A DNA stretch of 64,000 bases from CAUPWF01 sp964369775 (GTDB lineage: Bacteria > Bacillota > Clostridia > Lachnospirales > Lachnospiraceae): NCBI GenBank assembly GCA_964369775.1, contig CAYJHQ010000002.1, positions 62,001 to 126,000 on the forward strand. Reading direction: 5' to 3'. A model generated the notes under the pieces. It was given only the letters and a program-made list of their open reading frames with translations, was not told the DNA's origin and searched no databases. Shown in pieces: positions 8,098 through 16,223 of this stretch. A program made the translations under genes and the position numbers. Each line of letters starts with the position of its first letter. The stretch's first letter is position 1.

Positions 8098-8738
8098 AAA
8101 TAAAATTAGCCATTTTAGGGGTGGTAATTGTTTTAGTATTTGTTTTTAGGGATTACTTAAATATTGATTCTTTGCTTAATGTAATTGAAGCTGTACAAGA
8201 AAATAGATATGCGCCGATTTTATTTGTTGTGATTTATGCAGTGGCAGTAACATTTATGATACCTGCATCAGCTTTAACGCTGATTTCGGGTCCTATCTTT
8301 GGGTTTTGGGGAGGTTTAGTACTTACAATTATAGGTTCAAATATAGGATGTCATTTATCTTATAATGCGGCAAAGGTAATTGGAAAGGATGCAGTAGGAA
8401 AATTGGTGAAGTCGGGTTCATTTATAGAGAATGCGCAAGAACGTGCGAAAAAAAACGGATTTATATTTATGATGTATGCTAGATTGATACCGATTTTTCC
8501 ATTTGCAGTAGTTAATTATTTATCTGGAATTATTGGGATTAAATACAAAGACTACACAATTGCTACATTTCTAGGTATGATTCCAGGAAGTGCAGTGTAT
8601 GTATATCTTGGATATAGTGCAGCCAATATAAAGGAGAATCCTTTAGGGATTATCGTATCAATTACAGTGTTAATTTTATTTACAGTTGTAGTAACAATTA
8701 TAAAAAAGAGGGGGAGTCAAAAATCAGAAGAAAAATAA
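8094..8738 (+). CDS. TVP38/TMEM64 (VTT/DedA-superfamily) membrane protein
   Basis: This 214-residue protein has an N-terminal transmembrane helix and the VTT domain: SGPIFGFWGGLVLTIIGSNIG, a reentrant-type Gly-rich segment, and RLIPIFPFAVVNYLSGIIGI. Members are linked to lipid scrambling or undecaprenyl/phospholipid handling. It overlaps the upstream gene through ATGA, so the two are co-translated. The pairing with a phosphatidyltransferase points to membrane lipid work, which is inference. Confidence 0.88.
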   Translation: MKIKLAILGVVIVLVFVFRDYLNIDSLLNVIEAVQENRYAPILFVVIYAVAVTFMIPASALTLISGPIFGFWGGLVLTIIGSNIGCHLSYNAAKVIGKDAVGKLVKSGSFIENAQERAKKNGFIFMMYARLIPIFPFAVVNYLSGIIGIKYKDYTIATFLGMIPGSAVYVYLGYSAANIKENPLGIIVSITVLILFTVVVTIIKKRGSQKSEEK

Positions 8739-8774
8739 CACCCTAATCTCTTTGAGGGAAATTAAGGTGTTATT
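8734..8774. terminator. Terminator between convergent genes
   Basis: A 14-bp stem with one mismatch (8734-8747 with 8761-8774) overlaps the stop codon of the TVP38 gene and faces the convergent SARP-like gene. Confidence 0.65.
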
Positions 8775-8798
8775 GATGTTGATACAGGATTAGAAAAA

Positions 8799-9986
8799 TT
8801 AAATTTGATTCTCTAGTTTGAGAAGGTGGAAGCTAAACTTGTATTTTGCATTATTGATGTCTGAATAAAATAATTTTTGAATCCGGTGAAGTACAACTTT
8901 AGCAGCTTCATAATTTGGTATATTGGGTAGAAATAGGGCATACTGATTGATGCTATATCGTGTGATGGTATCACAGTTACGTAGATTGGATTGAATTAGG
9001 TACTGTAAAGTACGCATAGTTCGATCCATTTCTAAAGCATCAATCTTTTCATTACCAATCTGTTGTATAGAAATAACACTCAAAAAGATAGGGATATCTT
9101 GACGTTTTAAACTTCTAGTATAGAGTTGGTAAATGTCCTTGAAAATAGAATAGTCACACACGTAAGCACCATGATTATCTGGTAGATGTATTAACTCATC
9201 ATAAATTTTTTCTACAGTAGACTCACTATCTTTAAACGTAAAGATTAATTGTTTGTATAAATCTAGAATTTCGTCAGAAGGTTTCACGCCAAGGTGAATA
9301 AAATATAAATCAGTGATGTGTTGATAGTGACTTAACGCATCTTTGTTTTTTCCTACCTTCATAAGGGCTTTCATTAATTCGTAATTCAACCTAGAATCTA
9401 GAAAGTCAATCTCTAACGAAGTCTTACAAATTCTAATTATTTGTGTGTAATCATTAGTCTCTAAAAGGAGATTAATGTAGTTATACACAGTTTTAAAATA
9501 TAGATTTCTATAATATAAGACACTAGAAGAGATAGCAGGTGATGAAACAACATCTCCTGAAAGATCAGCATCGTATATAAAGAGAACTTCATCAAAATTT
9601 TTTCTAGTGATAGAATCCAACTCCTTAGCCGTGCTAAGTGAAAGGCATAACTCTTCAAGCCTAAATACATCGACGTGACAAACTACACTTGGATTCCACA
9701 GGTACGAACTAGGTCTAGTAGAAATTACATTATCAAGACCTAAGTCGGATAAGTCTTTTCGTAATCGACTCACAAGAGTTTTTAAAGAACTGGATAAATT
9801 GAGAGAATCATCGTTCTCCCATAATAAGTCTAATAAGGTTGAACTGCTTACAGGCTTTTCTTTATTTAATATAAGATATTGTAATAGTAATGTTTTTTTT
9901 GGGGAATTTTCTAGTTTACTAGTTCTGTCTTTGCCATCAACAAGAAGACGAAAATTACCGAGTAATTTTATATCAATGCTTTTCAT
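8799..9986 (-). CDS. SARP-like regulator: winged helix, BTAD/TPR domain and degenerate GGDEF-like tail
   Basis: This 395-residue protein has an N-terminal OmpR-type winged helix (residues about 1-95, IKLLGNFRLLVDGKD then SSLKTLVSRLRKDL), then a bacterial transcriptional activator domain of TPR-like helices (about 110-250, including DSRLNYELMKALMKVGKNKDALSHYQ split across helices). The C-terminal 120 residues contain TITRYSINQYALFLPN followed by AAKVVLHRIQ, which resembles a GGDEF fold without the GGDEF motif. TAGGAGGT precedes the ATG. It is monocistronic, and its targets are unknown. Confidence 0.78.
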   Translation of the reverse strand: MKSIDIKLLGNFRLLVDGKDRTSKLENSPKKTLLLQYLILNKEKPVSSSTLLDLLWENDDSLNLSSSLKTLVSRLRKDLSDLGLDNVISTRPSSYLWNPSVVCHVDVFRLEELCLSLSTAKELDSITRKNFDEVLFIYDADLSGDVVSSPAISSSVLYYRNLYFKTVYNYINLLLETNDYTQIIRICKTSLEIDFLDSRLNYELMKALMKVGKNKDALSHYQHITDLYFIHLGVKPSDEILDLYKQLIFTFKDSESTVEKIYDELIHLPDNHGAYVCDYSIFKDIYQLYTRSLKRQDIPIFLSVISIQQIGNEKIDALEMDRTMRTLQYLIQSNLRNCDTITRYSINQYALFLPNIPNYEAAKVVLHRIQKLFYSDINNAKYKFSFHLLKLENQI

Positions 9987-10060
9987 GTTACCTCCTAAAG
10001 CTAGAGTGGTTAATCTGCTAGTAATATGATGTTAATATTACTTGAGTGAAATGTCAATAT

Positions 10061-10102
10061 AAATAGGAAAAAAGAGCAGTGAAATGCTCTTTTTTCCTAT
10101 TT
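10061..10102 (-). terminator. Terminator of the GrpB-family gene
   Basis: A perfect 18-bp stem (10061-10078 with 10085-10102) around a 6-base loop, 24 bases after the minus-strand stop codon. The T-run lies within the descending arm. Confidence 0.75.
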
Positions 10103-10125
10103 GTCCACAATCTTTTCCCTTTGTT

Positions 10126-10644
10126 TTAGCCCTGTTGGCACCAAACTAAAGCTTTTTTTTCAATTGGCTTTAGAAATACATTCTTCTCAGAGCGATATGT
10201 GCTCATATCATCTGGAAATTTTGTTGCTAGCTGTAACTTAAATTCACTGTATGTGTCAGCAACATCAGGATGACAACGTAAGTAGTTTCTAAGAGCGAGC
10301 CTAGCATTAATTTCATCATTATTACTTGCATCTACGATACGAAGCTGGTGCGTATATTCACTGTCATCTCCTTTTGTATAAAACCATACAGTTGGAGAAC
10401 TGCATTCTTCTAATTTGGTGTAACCAAGTCCTTTGAAAATCTTTTCATATTTTTTTATATCTGAAATGTTCTTTATTACAGGCATAATATCAATAACTGG
10501 CTTTGCTCTCATCCCTGGTACGGAAGTACTTCCTATATGGTAAAGTGCAACTAAGTCATTGCCTAAAATATCTCGAATCTCTTCCGCCTCGTAACGATAC
10601 ATATTATCCCATATGTGTGAATAGTCCATAATTTTAATTCCCAT
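10126..10644 (-). CDS. GrpB/UPF0157 nucleotidyltransferase-fold protein
   Basis: This 172-residue protein has the family core YHIGSTSVPGMRAKPVIDI, a nucleotidyltransferase-like GS(T)xVPGMxAKPxxD motif, followed by the usual FxxxGY and YTHQL-like segments. Members are stand-alone or fused to CoaE; their reaction is not firmly known. The ATG at 10644 is used because GGGGGAT lies at the right distance; upstream in-frame codons lack a ribosome site. It is a single gene between two terminator- or promoter-bearing gaps. Confidence 0.83.
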   Translation of the reverse strand: MGIKIMDYSHIWDNMYRYEAEEIRDILGNDLVALYHIGSTSVPGMRAKPVIDIMPVIKNISDIKKYEKIFKGLGYTKLEECSSPTVWFYTKGDDSEYTHQLRIVDASNNDEINARLALRNYLRCHPDVADTYSEFKLQLATKFPDDMSTYRSEKNVFLKPIEKKALVWCQQG

Positions 10645-10832
10645 AAAAAAATCCCCCTTCATTTTTGTGAAAAAATTGTAGAATAATGAATAAATTTTCA
10701 AACAATTTAAATATATTACTCATTCTATACAAAGTGTGGTAAAAAATCAAGTGCTAAATAAAAAAAATTGGTTATTTTTTTGATGTAGGCATTATCTAAA
10801 GGAATAAACTTTCACTTCAATTGCATAATATA

Positions 10833-10924
10833 TGAACAAAAATAAGAAATACTGTCAAAACGAACATAAAATAATAAAAAGTTCATAAAATTTGATTGAA
10901 TAGGGCTTGAAATAGTGATAATAT
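10833..10924 (+). promoter_or_regulatory. Promoter and repeated operator of the ula-type locus
   Basis: The 379-base gap at 10645-11023 holds no gene. It contains TGAACAAAAATAAGAA (10833-10848), then the 19-base string AAAACGAACATAAAATAAT (10857-10875), which recurs exactly at 12678-12696, and GTTCATAAAATTT. A candidate promoter TTGAAT (10896-10901), 17-base spacer, TAATAT (10919-10924) lies just downstream. The repeats look like DeoR-family operator half sites, probably for the regulator at 15415-16188. Confidence 0.6.
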
Positions 10925-11023
10925 GCATTTAAGTAATGAAAAACGAAAATAAGCACAAAAACTCACAAGAAAAATGTGCACTATATGTTGAATTGTTACT
11001 AATAAAAATAGGAGGTGAAGGAT

Positions 11024-11491
11024 TTGTTTTTAAAAGAACTAGTAGAATTGAACAGAATGTGTTTCCATGAAAAAATTGAGAACTGGAAAGATGCAATTCA
11101 GGCATCCTGTCAACCATTAGTAGAGGAAGGTGCAATTGAACAAACGTACATAGATGCGATGATTGCTTCAATCGAAAAATATGGACCATATATCATTCTA
11201 GCACCAGACATTGCTATGCCACACTCACAGGAAGGAGCTGAAGGTGTTAATAAGACTGCAATTAGTTTTATGAAAGTTGAAGAACCAGTTTCTTTCGAGG
11301 AAGGAAATCCTGAAAAAGATGCAAGATTATTTTTCGTATTGGCATCGCAGAACAACGAACAACATATGGATAATATGCAAAAGCTTGCTGAAATGCTATT
11401 GATTCCAGATGTGACAGAGAAATTGTTACAGATTAAATCAAAGGAGGATATGCTGAAACTAGATGAAGAGCTTACCAAAGCACTTGCATAG
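11024..11491 (+). CDS. ulaC: PTS EIIA component, mannitol/fructose/ascorbate type (UlaC-like)
   Basis: This 155-residue phosphocarrier should take phosphate from HPr and pass it to an EIIB. The phospho-accepting His67 lies in APDIAMPHS, the EIIA type-2 motif. The TTG at 11024 is the likely start because AGGAGGTGA ends 5 bases before it; the GTG at 11015 falls inside that site. It is the first gene of a locus with ulaE, ulaF and ulaG homologues, which suggests a sugar-acid substrate. The cognate EIIB is not present and the EIIC is truncated, so this EIIA may have lost its partner. Confidence 0.85.
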   Translation: MFLKELVELNRMCFHEKIENWKDAIQASCQPLVEEGAIEQTYIDAMIASIEKYGPYIILAPDIAMPHSQEGAEGVNKTAISFMKVEEPVSFEEGNPEKDARLFFVLASQNNEQHMDNMQKLAEMLLIPDVTEKLLQIKSKEDMLKLDEELTKALA

Positions 11492-11511
11492 AGTTAAGCA
11501 TACAGACTGGG

Positions 11512-12351
11512 ATGTCAGATAAAATAATGAAACAAGAAATTCAATTCATTGTATGTGATTTGGATGGAACATTGTTAAATGACGAAAAGAAAATCACTAC
11601 ATATTCGCAAGATGTATTAACTAGTTGTCAAGCACAAGGGAAAAAAATCTGTTTTGCATCAGGAAGATATGCAGCTATGATGTCTGTATACGATGAGCAA
11701 ATAGGTGGATGCGATTATCTTATATCTAGTAATGGAGCACAGGTAAACAAAGGGAGTGAAGTGATTTACGCAGAATGTATAGAGAATCCTCAGGTGAATC
11801 AACTTAGAAAATTCGCTAGTGAGCATGGATATGATTTGGCAATCTATTGCACAAAGAGTATTTACTTTACAAAAGGAGCAACTCAAATTGAAAAGAGATA
11901 CTTGAATTATCAAAAGTTGTGTGAAAAATCAGGTTATCCGACAAAGCTAAACTATTTTGAACTAGAAGATAATACAGAGATTGAAGATTCGGTGATTAAA
12001 ATAGTTGTATATGAAGATGACAAAGAGAAGTACGAAAAGTTTTTTGCCTATGCAAAAAAACTAAACGGAATTTCTACAGAAAGTACAGGCTATGGGTTGA
12101 TTGGGCTTTTTAGTTTGGATGTTTCGAAAAAAACAGCGATTGAAGTAATACTAAAAGAACTAGAGTTAAGCAGTGATAATGTTTGCGTGTTCGGTGATTA
12201 CGACAATGATCTAAGCATGTTTGAATGTGCGAAATATAAAGTAGCTGTAGAGAATGCAATAGAGGTAGTGAAGGAAAAGGCCAGTTTTATTGCAGAAAGC
12301 AACAATGAAGATGGAGTTGCAAAGTTTTTACAAAAGATCATAGAAGGCTAA
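11512..12351 (+). CDS. Cof-type HAD-IIB sugar phosphatase
   Basis: This 279-residue hydrolase has the HAD motif I VCDLDGTLL (nucleophile and general-acid Asp), motif II FASGRY, a C2B cap in the middle and motif IV VFGDYDNDLSMF. Such enzymes dephosphorylate small sugar phosphates. It starts 20 bases after the EIIA gene; the ribosome site is weak and an in-frame ATG lies at 11527, so the start is uncertain by 5 codons. In this locus it may drain a toxic phosphorylated intermediate. Confidence 0.87.
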   Translation: MSDKIMKQEIQFIVCDLDGTLLNDEKKITTYSQDVLTSCQAQGKKICFASGRYAAMMSVYDEQIGGCDYLISSNGAQVNKGSEVIYAECIENPQVNQLRKFASEHGYDLAIYCTKSIYFTKGATQIEKRYLNYQKLCEKSGYPTKLNYFELEDNTEIEDSVIKIVVYEDDKEKYEKFFAYAKKLNGISTESTGYGLIGLFSLDVSKKTAIEVILKELELSSDNVCVFGDYDNDLSMFECAKYKVAVENAIEVVKEKASFIAESNNEDGVAKFLQKIIEG

Positions 12352-12366
12352 AGGAGAAAAGAAAAT

Positions 12367-12576
12367 ATGTTAGATCAATTATTAGATTTGTTTTTAGTTC
12401 AGATATTTGGACAATCATTTGTATTAATGGGTATCATTGTATTTATTGGTTATATGGCGATGAAGCAAAAATTTGCAAAGTCGTTATCGGGAGCAATTAA
12501 AGCTTCTATACAAACAAAGGGAAGCGAAAGTTATTCTTTAATAAGTATATTTTATCTGATGTGCTCTATTGTTTAG
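12367..12576 (+). pseudogene. ulaA: 5' stump of a PTS EIIC gene (UlaA/SgaT-like)
   Basis: The first 45 codons read like the N-terminus of the ascorbate-type EIIC permease: one membrane helix (FVLMGIIVFIGYMAMK) then KFAKSLSGAIKAS, equivalent to the KGTIKT segment of E. coli UlaA. The similarity stops near 12500, and a stop follows at 12576, giving 69 residues where over 400 are expected. AAAGGAGAA precedes the ATG, so the stump may still be translated. The break is followed by the tail of another gene in a different frame, which points to an internal deletion. Confidence 0.7.
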
Positions 12577-12695
12577 AAGAAAAAGAAGTAGCATATACAA
12601 TGCAAGAATCCCTGAAATCAGTTCTTGATTTAAAGAAAACTTTCGATAATGCTCGGAAGAAAGAGTGGGATAAGAATAAAACGAACATAAAATAA
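12501..12695 (+). pseudogene. Orphan 3' gene remnant next to the EIIC stump
   Basis: In the frame two bases offset from the EIIC stump, an open run of 64 codons without a proper start ends at TAA 12693-12695. It includes ILSDVLYCLEEKEVAYTMQE and then helical SLKSVLDLKKTFDNARKKEW. It looks like the C-terminus of a soluble enzyme, perhaps of the Gfo/Idh/MocA type, but I cannot assign it. Its stop codon lies inside the 19-base operator repeat. Confidence 0.45.
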
Positions 12696-12767
12696 TGAAC
12701 AAATGTTCAAAAAATACTTACAAAGGTTCTTTAAAGTATTGAAATGAACTTAAAAGAGTGCTATAAT
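12678..12767 (+). promoter_or_regulatory. Operator repeat and strong promoter before the ulaE-type genes
   Basis: The 19-base string AAAACGAACATAAAATAAT (12678-12696) is identical to the one upstream of the EIIA gene. It is followed by the palindrome TGAACAAATGTTCA (12696-12709). A good promoter, TTGAAA (12739-12744), 17-base spacer, TATAAT (12762-12767), precedes the gene at 12796. The apparent loss of upstream sequence (the broken EIIC) may have placed this promoter directly after the remnant. Confidence 0.72.
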
Positions 12768-12795
12768 AAAGAAAGAACAAAAACAAAGGATGGTA

Positions 12796-13845
12796 ATGTT
12801 TATGATGAATGTGAAGAAGACTGTAACACATGAATTGGAGAAGTGTTACTCAATAGCACCGATAGTCTACAAAGGGAAAAATCGCATGTTAGTAGCAGCC
12901 GAGAAAGTGAACAAATGTATGATGTTCGAGGCAGATGGAACGTATGTGGAAACTATTTGGGAGCAGCCAGGTGGGACGATGACTATGGTTCAAGTTCCAG
13001 GAAAAGACGGACAGTTTTTAGCTACACATAAGTTTTATTCTCCAAACGATTCGAAAGAAGCTAAAATCGTAGTTGTGACACCACAAGAAAATGGTGAATG
13101 GAAAGTGGAGACGTTATTAGACCTTCCACACGTTCATAGATTTGACATTATCACAAGAAATGGTATCCATTACTTGATTGCATGTGCACTATGTTCCGGA
13201 AGAGACTTTAAAGATGATTGGTCTCATAAAGGAAAAGTGTATGCGTGCGAATTGCCAAGTGACTTATCTGTATATAACGAAAACAATCAATTAGAGATGG
13301 AAGTGGTTAAAGATGAATTGTTAAAGAACCATGGATATTTTAGAGGGCAAAAAGATGGTTATGATTACGGTGTAGTGGGAGCAGAAGAAGGTGTATTTGA
13401 ATTTGTGCCACCAGCACAAAAAGGTGGAAAATTTGAAGTGAAACAATTACTAGATACACCAGCAAGTGATATGGCACTTTGTGATTTTGATGGAGATGGC
13501 GAATTAGAGATGGTTGTATTTGCACCATTCCACGGAGCACAGTTAGATGTGTATAAATTAGAAAGCGGCGCATACAAAAAGGTATATAGTTATGATCAAA
13601 CATTTGATTTTTCGCATGCGATTTGGGCAGGAGAAGTTAACGGGAAGAATGTTGCACTACTTGGTCACAGAGAAGGTAAAAAGAGATTTGTGTGCTTGAG
13701 TTATGAAGCGGGAACGTACAATGTGCAAGTGTTAGATGAAAATGTAGGACCAGCCAATACATATTGTTATAAAGAAAATGAAAAAACATATATAATTACA
13801 ACAAATCGTGAATTTAACGAAATAGCTTGGTATGAGGTAGAATAA
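12796..13845 (+). CDS. Unrecognised beta-propeller-like protein with an FG-GAP motif
   Basis: This cytosolic protein of about 349 residues has no signal peptide and is built of short beta strands. It carries one clear Ca-binding FG-GAP/VCBS-type motif, LCDFDGDGELEMVVFAP. Repeated hydrophobic strand pairs separated by about 45 residues suggest a propeller. AAAGGA precedes several in-frame ATGs; 12796 is the best spaced, and 12802 and 12805 are alternatives. It is 1 base from the ulaE-type gene and follows a strong promoter, so it is a core member of the sugar-acid pathway. A sugar-lactone hydrolase, mutarotase or binding role is possible, but no catalytic motif is recognised. Confidence 0.6.
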   Translation: MFMMNVKKTVTHELEKCYSIAPIVYKGKNRMLVAAEKVNKCMMFEADGTYVETIWEQPGGTMTMVQVPGKDGQFLATHKFYSPNDSKEAKIVVVTPQENGEWKVETLLDLPHVHRFDIITRNGIHYLIACALCSGRDFKDDWSHKGKVYACELPSDLSVYNENNQLEMEVVKDELLKNHGYFRGQKDGYDYGVVGAEEGVFEFVPPAQKGGKFEVKQLLDTPASDMALCDFDGDGELEMVVFAPFHGAQLDVYKLESGAYKKVYSYDQTFDFSHAIWAGEVNGKNVALLGHREGKKRFVCLSYEAGTYNVQVLDENVGPANTYCYKENEKTYIITTNREFNEIAWYEVE

Positions 13846-13846
13846 A

Positions 13847-14698
13847 ATGAGTGGATATGTTTTAGGATTATATGAAAAGTCAATGCCAAATACGTTGACC
13901 TTTAAAGAAAAGTTAGAATATGCAAAGAAATATAACTATGATTTTGTAGAGATAAGCATCGATGAAACAGATGAAAAATTGGCTCGATTAGAAATGACAA
14001 AAGAAGAGAGACTAGCACTAGTAAAAGATATGTATGAAGTAGGAGTGCCTCTTCGCACTATGTGCCTAAGTGGTCATAGGAAATATCCTCTCGGAAGTAG
14101 CGATAAAGCGACAGAGCTTCGAGGGATGGAAATCATGGAAAAAGCAGTTGAATTAGCAGATGACTTAGGAATTCGTATTATTCAACTAGCAGGATACGAT
14201 GTGTACTATGAACCATCAAGTGATGAGACAAAAGAAAGATTTATAAAAAACCTAAAAAATGCAACAGAGATGGCAGCTAAAAGGGGAATAGTTCTTGGAT
14301 TTGAGACAATGGAAAATGATTTTATGAATACAGTTGCTAAGTCAATGGAATATGTAAATATTGTAAATTCTCCATACTTACATGTATATCCAGATTGTGG
14401 AAATATTAAAAATGCAGCGCTGACATATGGAACTGATGTATATGAAGATTTGAGATCAGGAAAAGGACATTTAGTAGCTTTGCATTTAAAAGAAACTGTG
14501 CCAGGAAAGTTTAGAGAGATTCCGTTTGGAACAGGACATGTAGATTTTAAAACGATGATTCAAGAAGCATATGCGCTTGGTGTGAGACGTTATGTAACAG
14601 AGTTTTGGTATACAGGGAATGTAGAGTGGGAAAAAGATTTAGCCTTTGCAAATAAAATGATGAGAGAGCTACTTGATGAGGAGGATGTAAAATGTTAG
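13847..14698 (+). CDS. ulaE: L-ribulose-5-phosphate 3-epimerase (UlaE/SgbU type)
   Basis: This 283-residue TIM-barrel isomerase converts L-xylulose 5-phosphate to L-ribulose 5-phosphate. It begins GLYEKSMP as the family does and carries RTMCLSGHRKYPLGS, the metal-site region GFETMEND, PDCGN and HLKET, and VRRYVTEFWY near the end. The length matches E. coli UlaE (284). It follows the propeller-like gene by 1 base and overlaps the next epimerase gene by 7 bases. Confidence 0.93.
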   Translation: MSGYVLGLYEKSMPNTLTFKEKLEYAKKYNYDFVEISIDETDEKLARLEMTKEERLALVKDMYEVGVPLRTMCLSGHRKYPLGSSDKATELRGMEIMEKAVELADDLGIRIIQLAGYDVYYEPSSDETKERFIKNLKNATEMAAKRGIVLGFETMENDFMNTVAKSMEYVNIVNSPYLHVYPDCGNIKNAALTYGTDVYEDLRSGKGHLVALHLKETVPGKFREIPFGTGHVDFKTMIQEAYALGVRRYVTEFWYTGNVEWEKDLAFANKMMRELLDEEDVKC

Positions 14699-15387
14699 AG
14701 CAATTAAAACAAGAAGTATATAAAGCGAATATGGATTTAGTAAAGCATAACTTAGTTACTTTTACATGGGGAAATGTATCTGGAAGAGATGAAGAGACTG
14801 GATATTTTGTAATTAAGCCAAGTGGGGTTGAGTACGATGTGCTCACACCAGAAGATATGGTAGTAATGGATTTGGACGGAAATAAAATTGAAGGAAAGTA
14901 CAAGCCATCATCAGACACTGAGACTCATATCGAATTATATAAGAAGTACCCAGAGATTGGGGGCGTAGTTCATACCCACTCTAAGATGGCAGTTGCTTGG
15001 GCGGCAGCAAATAGAAATATCCCAAACTATAACACAACTCATAGCGATTACTTCTATGGAGATATTGTCTGTGCAAGAAGCTTAACAGAAGAAGAAGTAG
15101 AGAGTGCATATGAAAAAAATACAGGATTGGTTATTATTGAAACTTTAGAAAAATTAGAAATTAATCCAAAACATAATCCAGGAATGCTTTGTGCAAATCA
15201 CGGACCATTTACATGGGGAAAAGATGCTCACGAAGCAGTTCATAATGCAGTGGTAATGGAAGAAGTAGCTCAGATGGCATTCCAAGCTGAGATATTAAAC
15301 CCAAGTATTAAACCAGCACCAGATTATGTAATCAAAAAGCACTTTTTAAGAAAGCACGGAGAAAATGCGTATTACGGACAGAATTAA
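14692..15387 (+). CDS. ulaF: L-ribulose-5-phosphate 4-epimerase (AraD/UlaF class)
   Basis: This 231-residue class II aldolase-fold zinc enzyme converts L-ribulose 5-phosphate to D-xylulose 5-phosphate, which enters the pentose phosphate pathway. Visible motifs are TWGNVSGRDEETG, KPSGVEYD, the zinc ligands in VVHTHSKMA and the later CANHGPFTWGKDA. The length equals AraD/UlaF. AAGGAGGAT-like GAGGAGGAT precedes its ATG within ulaE. Together with UlaE it forms the lower branch of L-ascorbate or L-xylulose use. Confidence 0.93.
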   Translation: MLEQLKQEVYKANMDLVKHNLVTFTWGNVSGRDEETGYFVIKPSGVEYDVLTPEDMVVMDLDGNKIEGKYKPSSDTETHIELYKKYPEIGGVVHTHSKMAVAWAAANRNIPNYNTTHSDYFYGDIVCARSLTEEEVESAYEKNTGLVIIETLEKLEINPKHNPGMLCANHGPFTWGKDAHEAVHNAVVMEEVAQMAFQAEILNPSIKPAPDYVIKKHFLRKHGENAYYGQN

Positions 15388-15414
15388 AAGAAACGTAGTA
15401 TAAGAGGTGGAGAG

Positions 15415-16188
15415 ATGAAAAGTTCAGCAGAAGTTGTAAATAAAAGGCGAGATGAAATAATCCAACACTTAGAAGCCGATAGCTCGATTAAAAATGACAC
15501 ATTAGCAAAACTGTTAAACACATCTACATTAACGATTCGAAGAGATTTACAATACCTAGAGGATAAGGGGATTGTGTTGCGTCATTATGGTGGGGCAACT
15601 GTTATAAAGAAGAGTGAAGATATTAAAAAAGAAGTATTTGTCAATCGCAAGATGGAAAGAAGACATAAGATTGCGAAGTTTGCGGCAAGCCTGATTGAAG
15701 ATGGAGACATTATTTTTATTAATTCAAGTTCCACTGCTTTATCGATTCTAAATTATGTAAAGACACAACACGTTATAGTAATTACAAATAATGGAAAAAT
15801 TCTTGGAATGCAATTGCCACCAAATATAGAGGTGGTGTTGACTGGTGGAGAAGTGTATGGAAGAAAACAATCGATGATAGGAGAATATGCGTTGAATGTA
15901 CTAGCACACGTCTCAGCGTCTAAGTCGTTTTTAGGAGTAAGTGGAATAGACGGTGAAAAAGGCTTAAGCACATTTGTTATGCAAGAGACTGTTATCAATA
16001 AAGAGATGATTCGGCGTACGATTGGTTCAACCTACATAGTAGCAGACAGCACTAAAATAGGTGTGAATAATAATTTTTCAAGTGGTGGAATTGAACAAGT
16101 ATCATGTTTGATTACAGATAATGGAGTGAAAGAAGAAGATATTAAAGGGTTTCAATATGCCGGAATTAATGTTAAGATAGTAGAGTGA
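15415..16188 (+). CDS. DeoR-family regulator of the sugar-acid locus
   Basis: This 257-residue regulator has an N-terminal DeoR helix-turn-helix (TSTLTIRRDLQYLEDKG, about residues 36-53) and the DeoRC sensor (IIFINSSSTALSIL and VADSTKIG). AGAGGTGGAGAG precedes the ATG. It lies between the epimerase genes and the ptsHI pair. The 19-base repeats at 10857 and 12678 are its most likely operators, with a sugar phosphate of the pathway as inducer. Confidence 0.9.
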   Translation: MKSSAEVVNKRRDEIIQHLEADSSIKNDTLAKLLNTSTLTIRRDLQYLEDKGIVLRHYGGATVIKKSEDIKKEVFVNRKMERRHKIAKFAASLIEDGDIIFINSSSTALSILNYVKTQHVIVITNNGKILGMQLPPNIEVVLTGGEVYGRKQSMIGEYALNVLAHVSASKSFLGVSGIDGEKGLSTFVMQETVINKEMIRRTIGSTYIVADSTKIGVNNNFSSGGIEQVSCLITDNGVKEEDIKGFQYAGINVKIVE

Positions 16189-16223
16189 TAATAAAATAAC
16201 ACAGAAAGAAAGAGGAAAAAATT

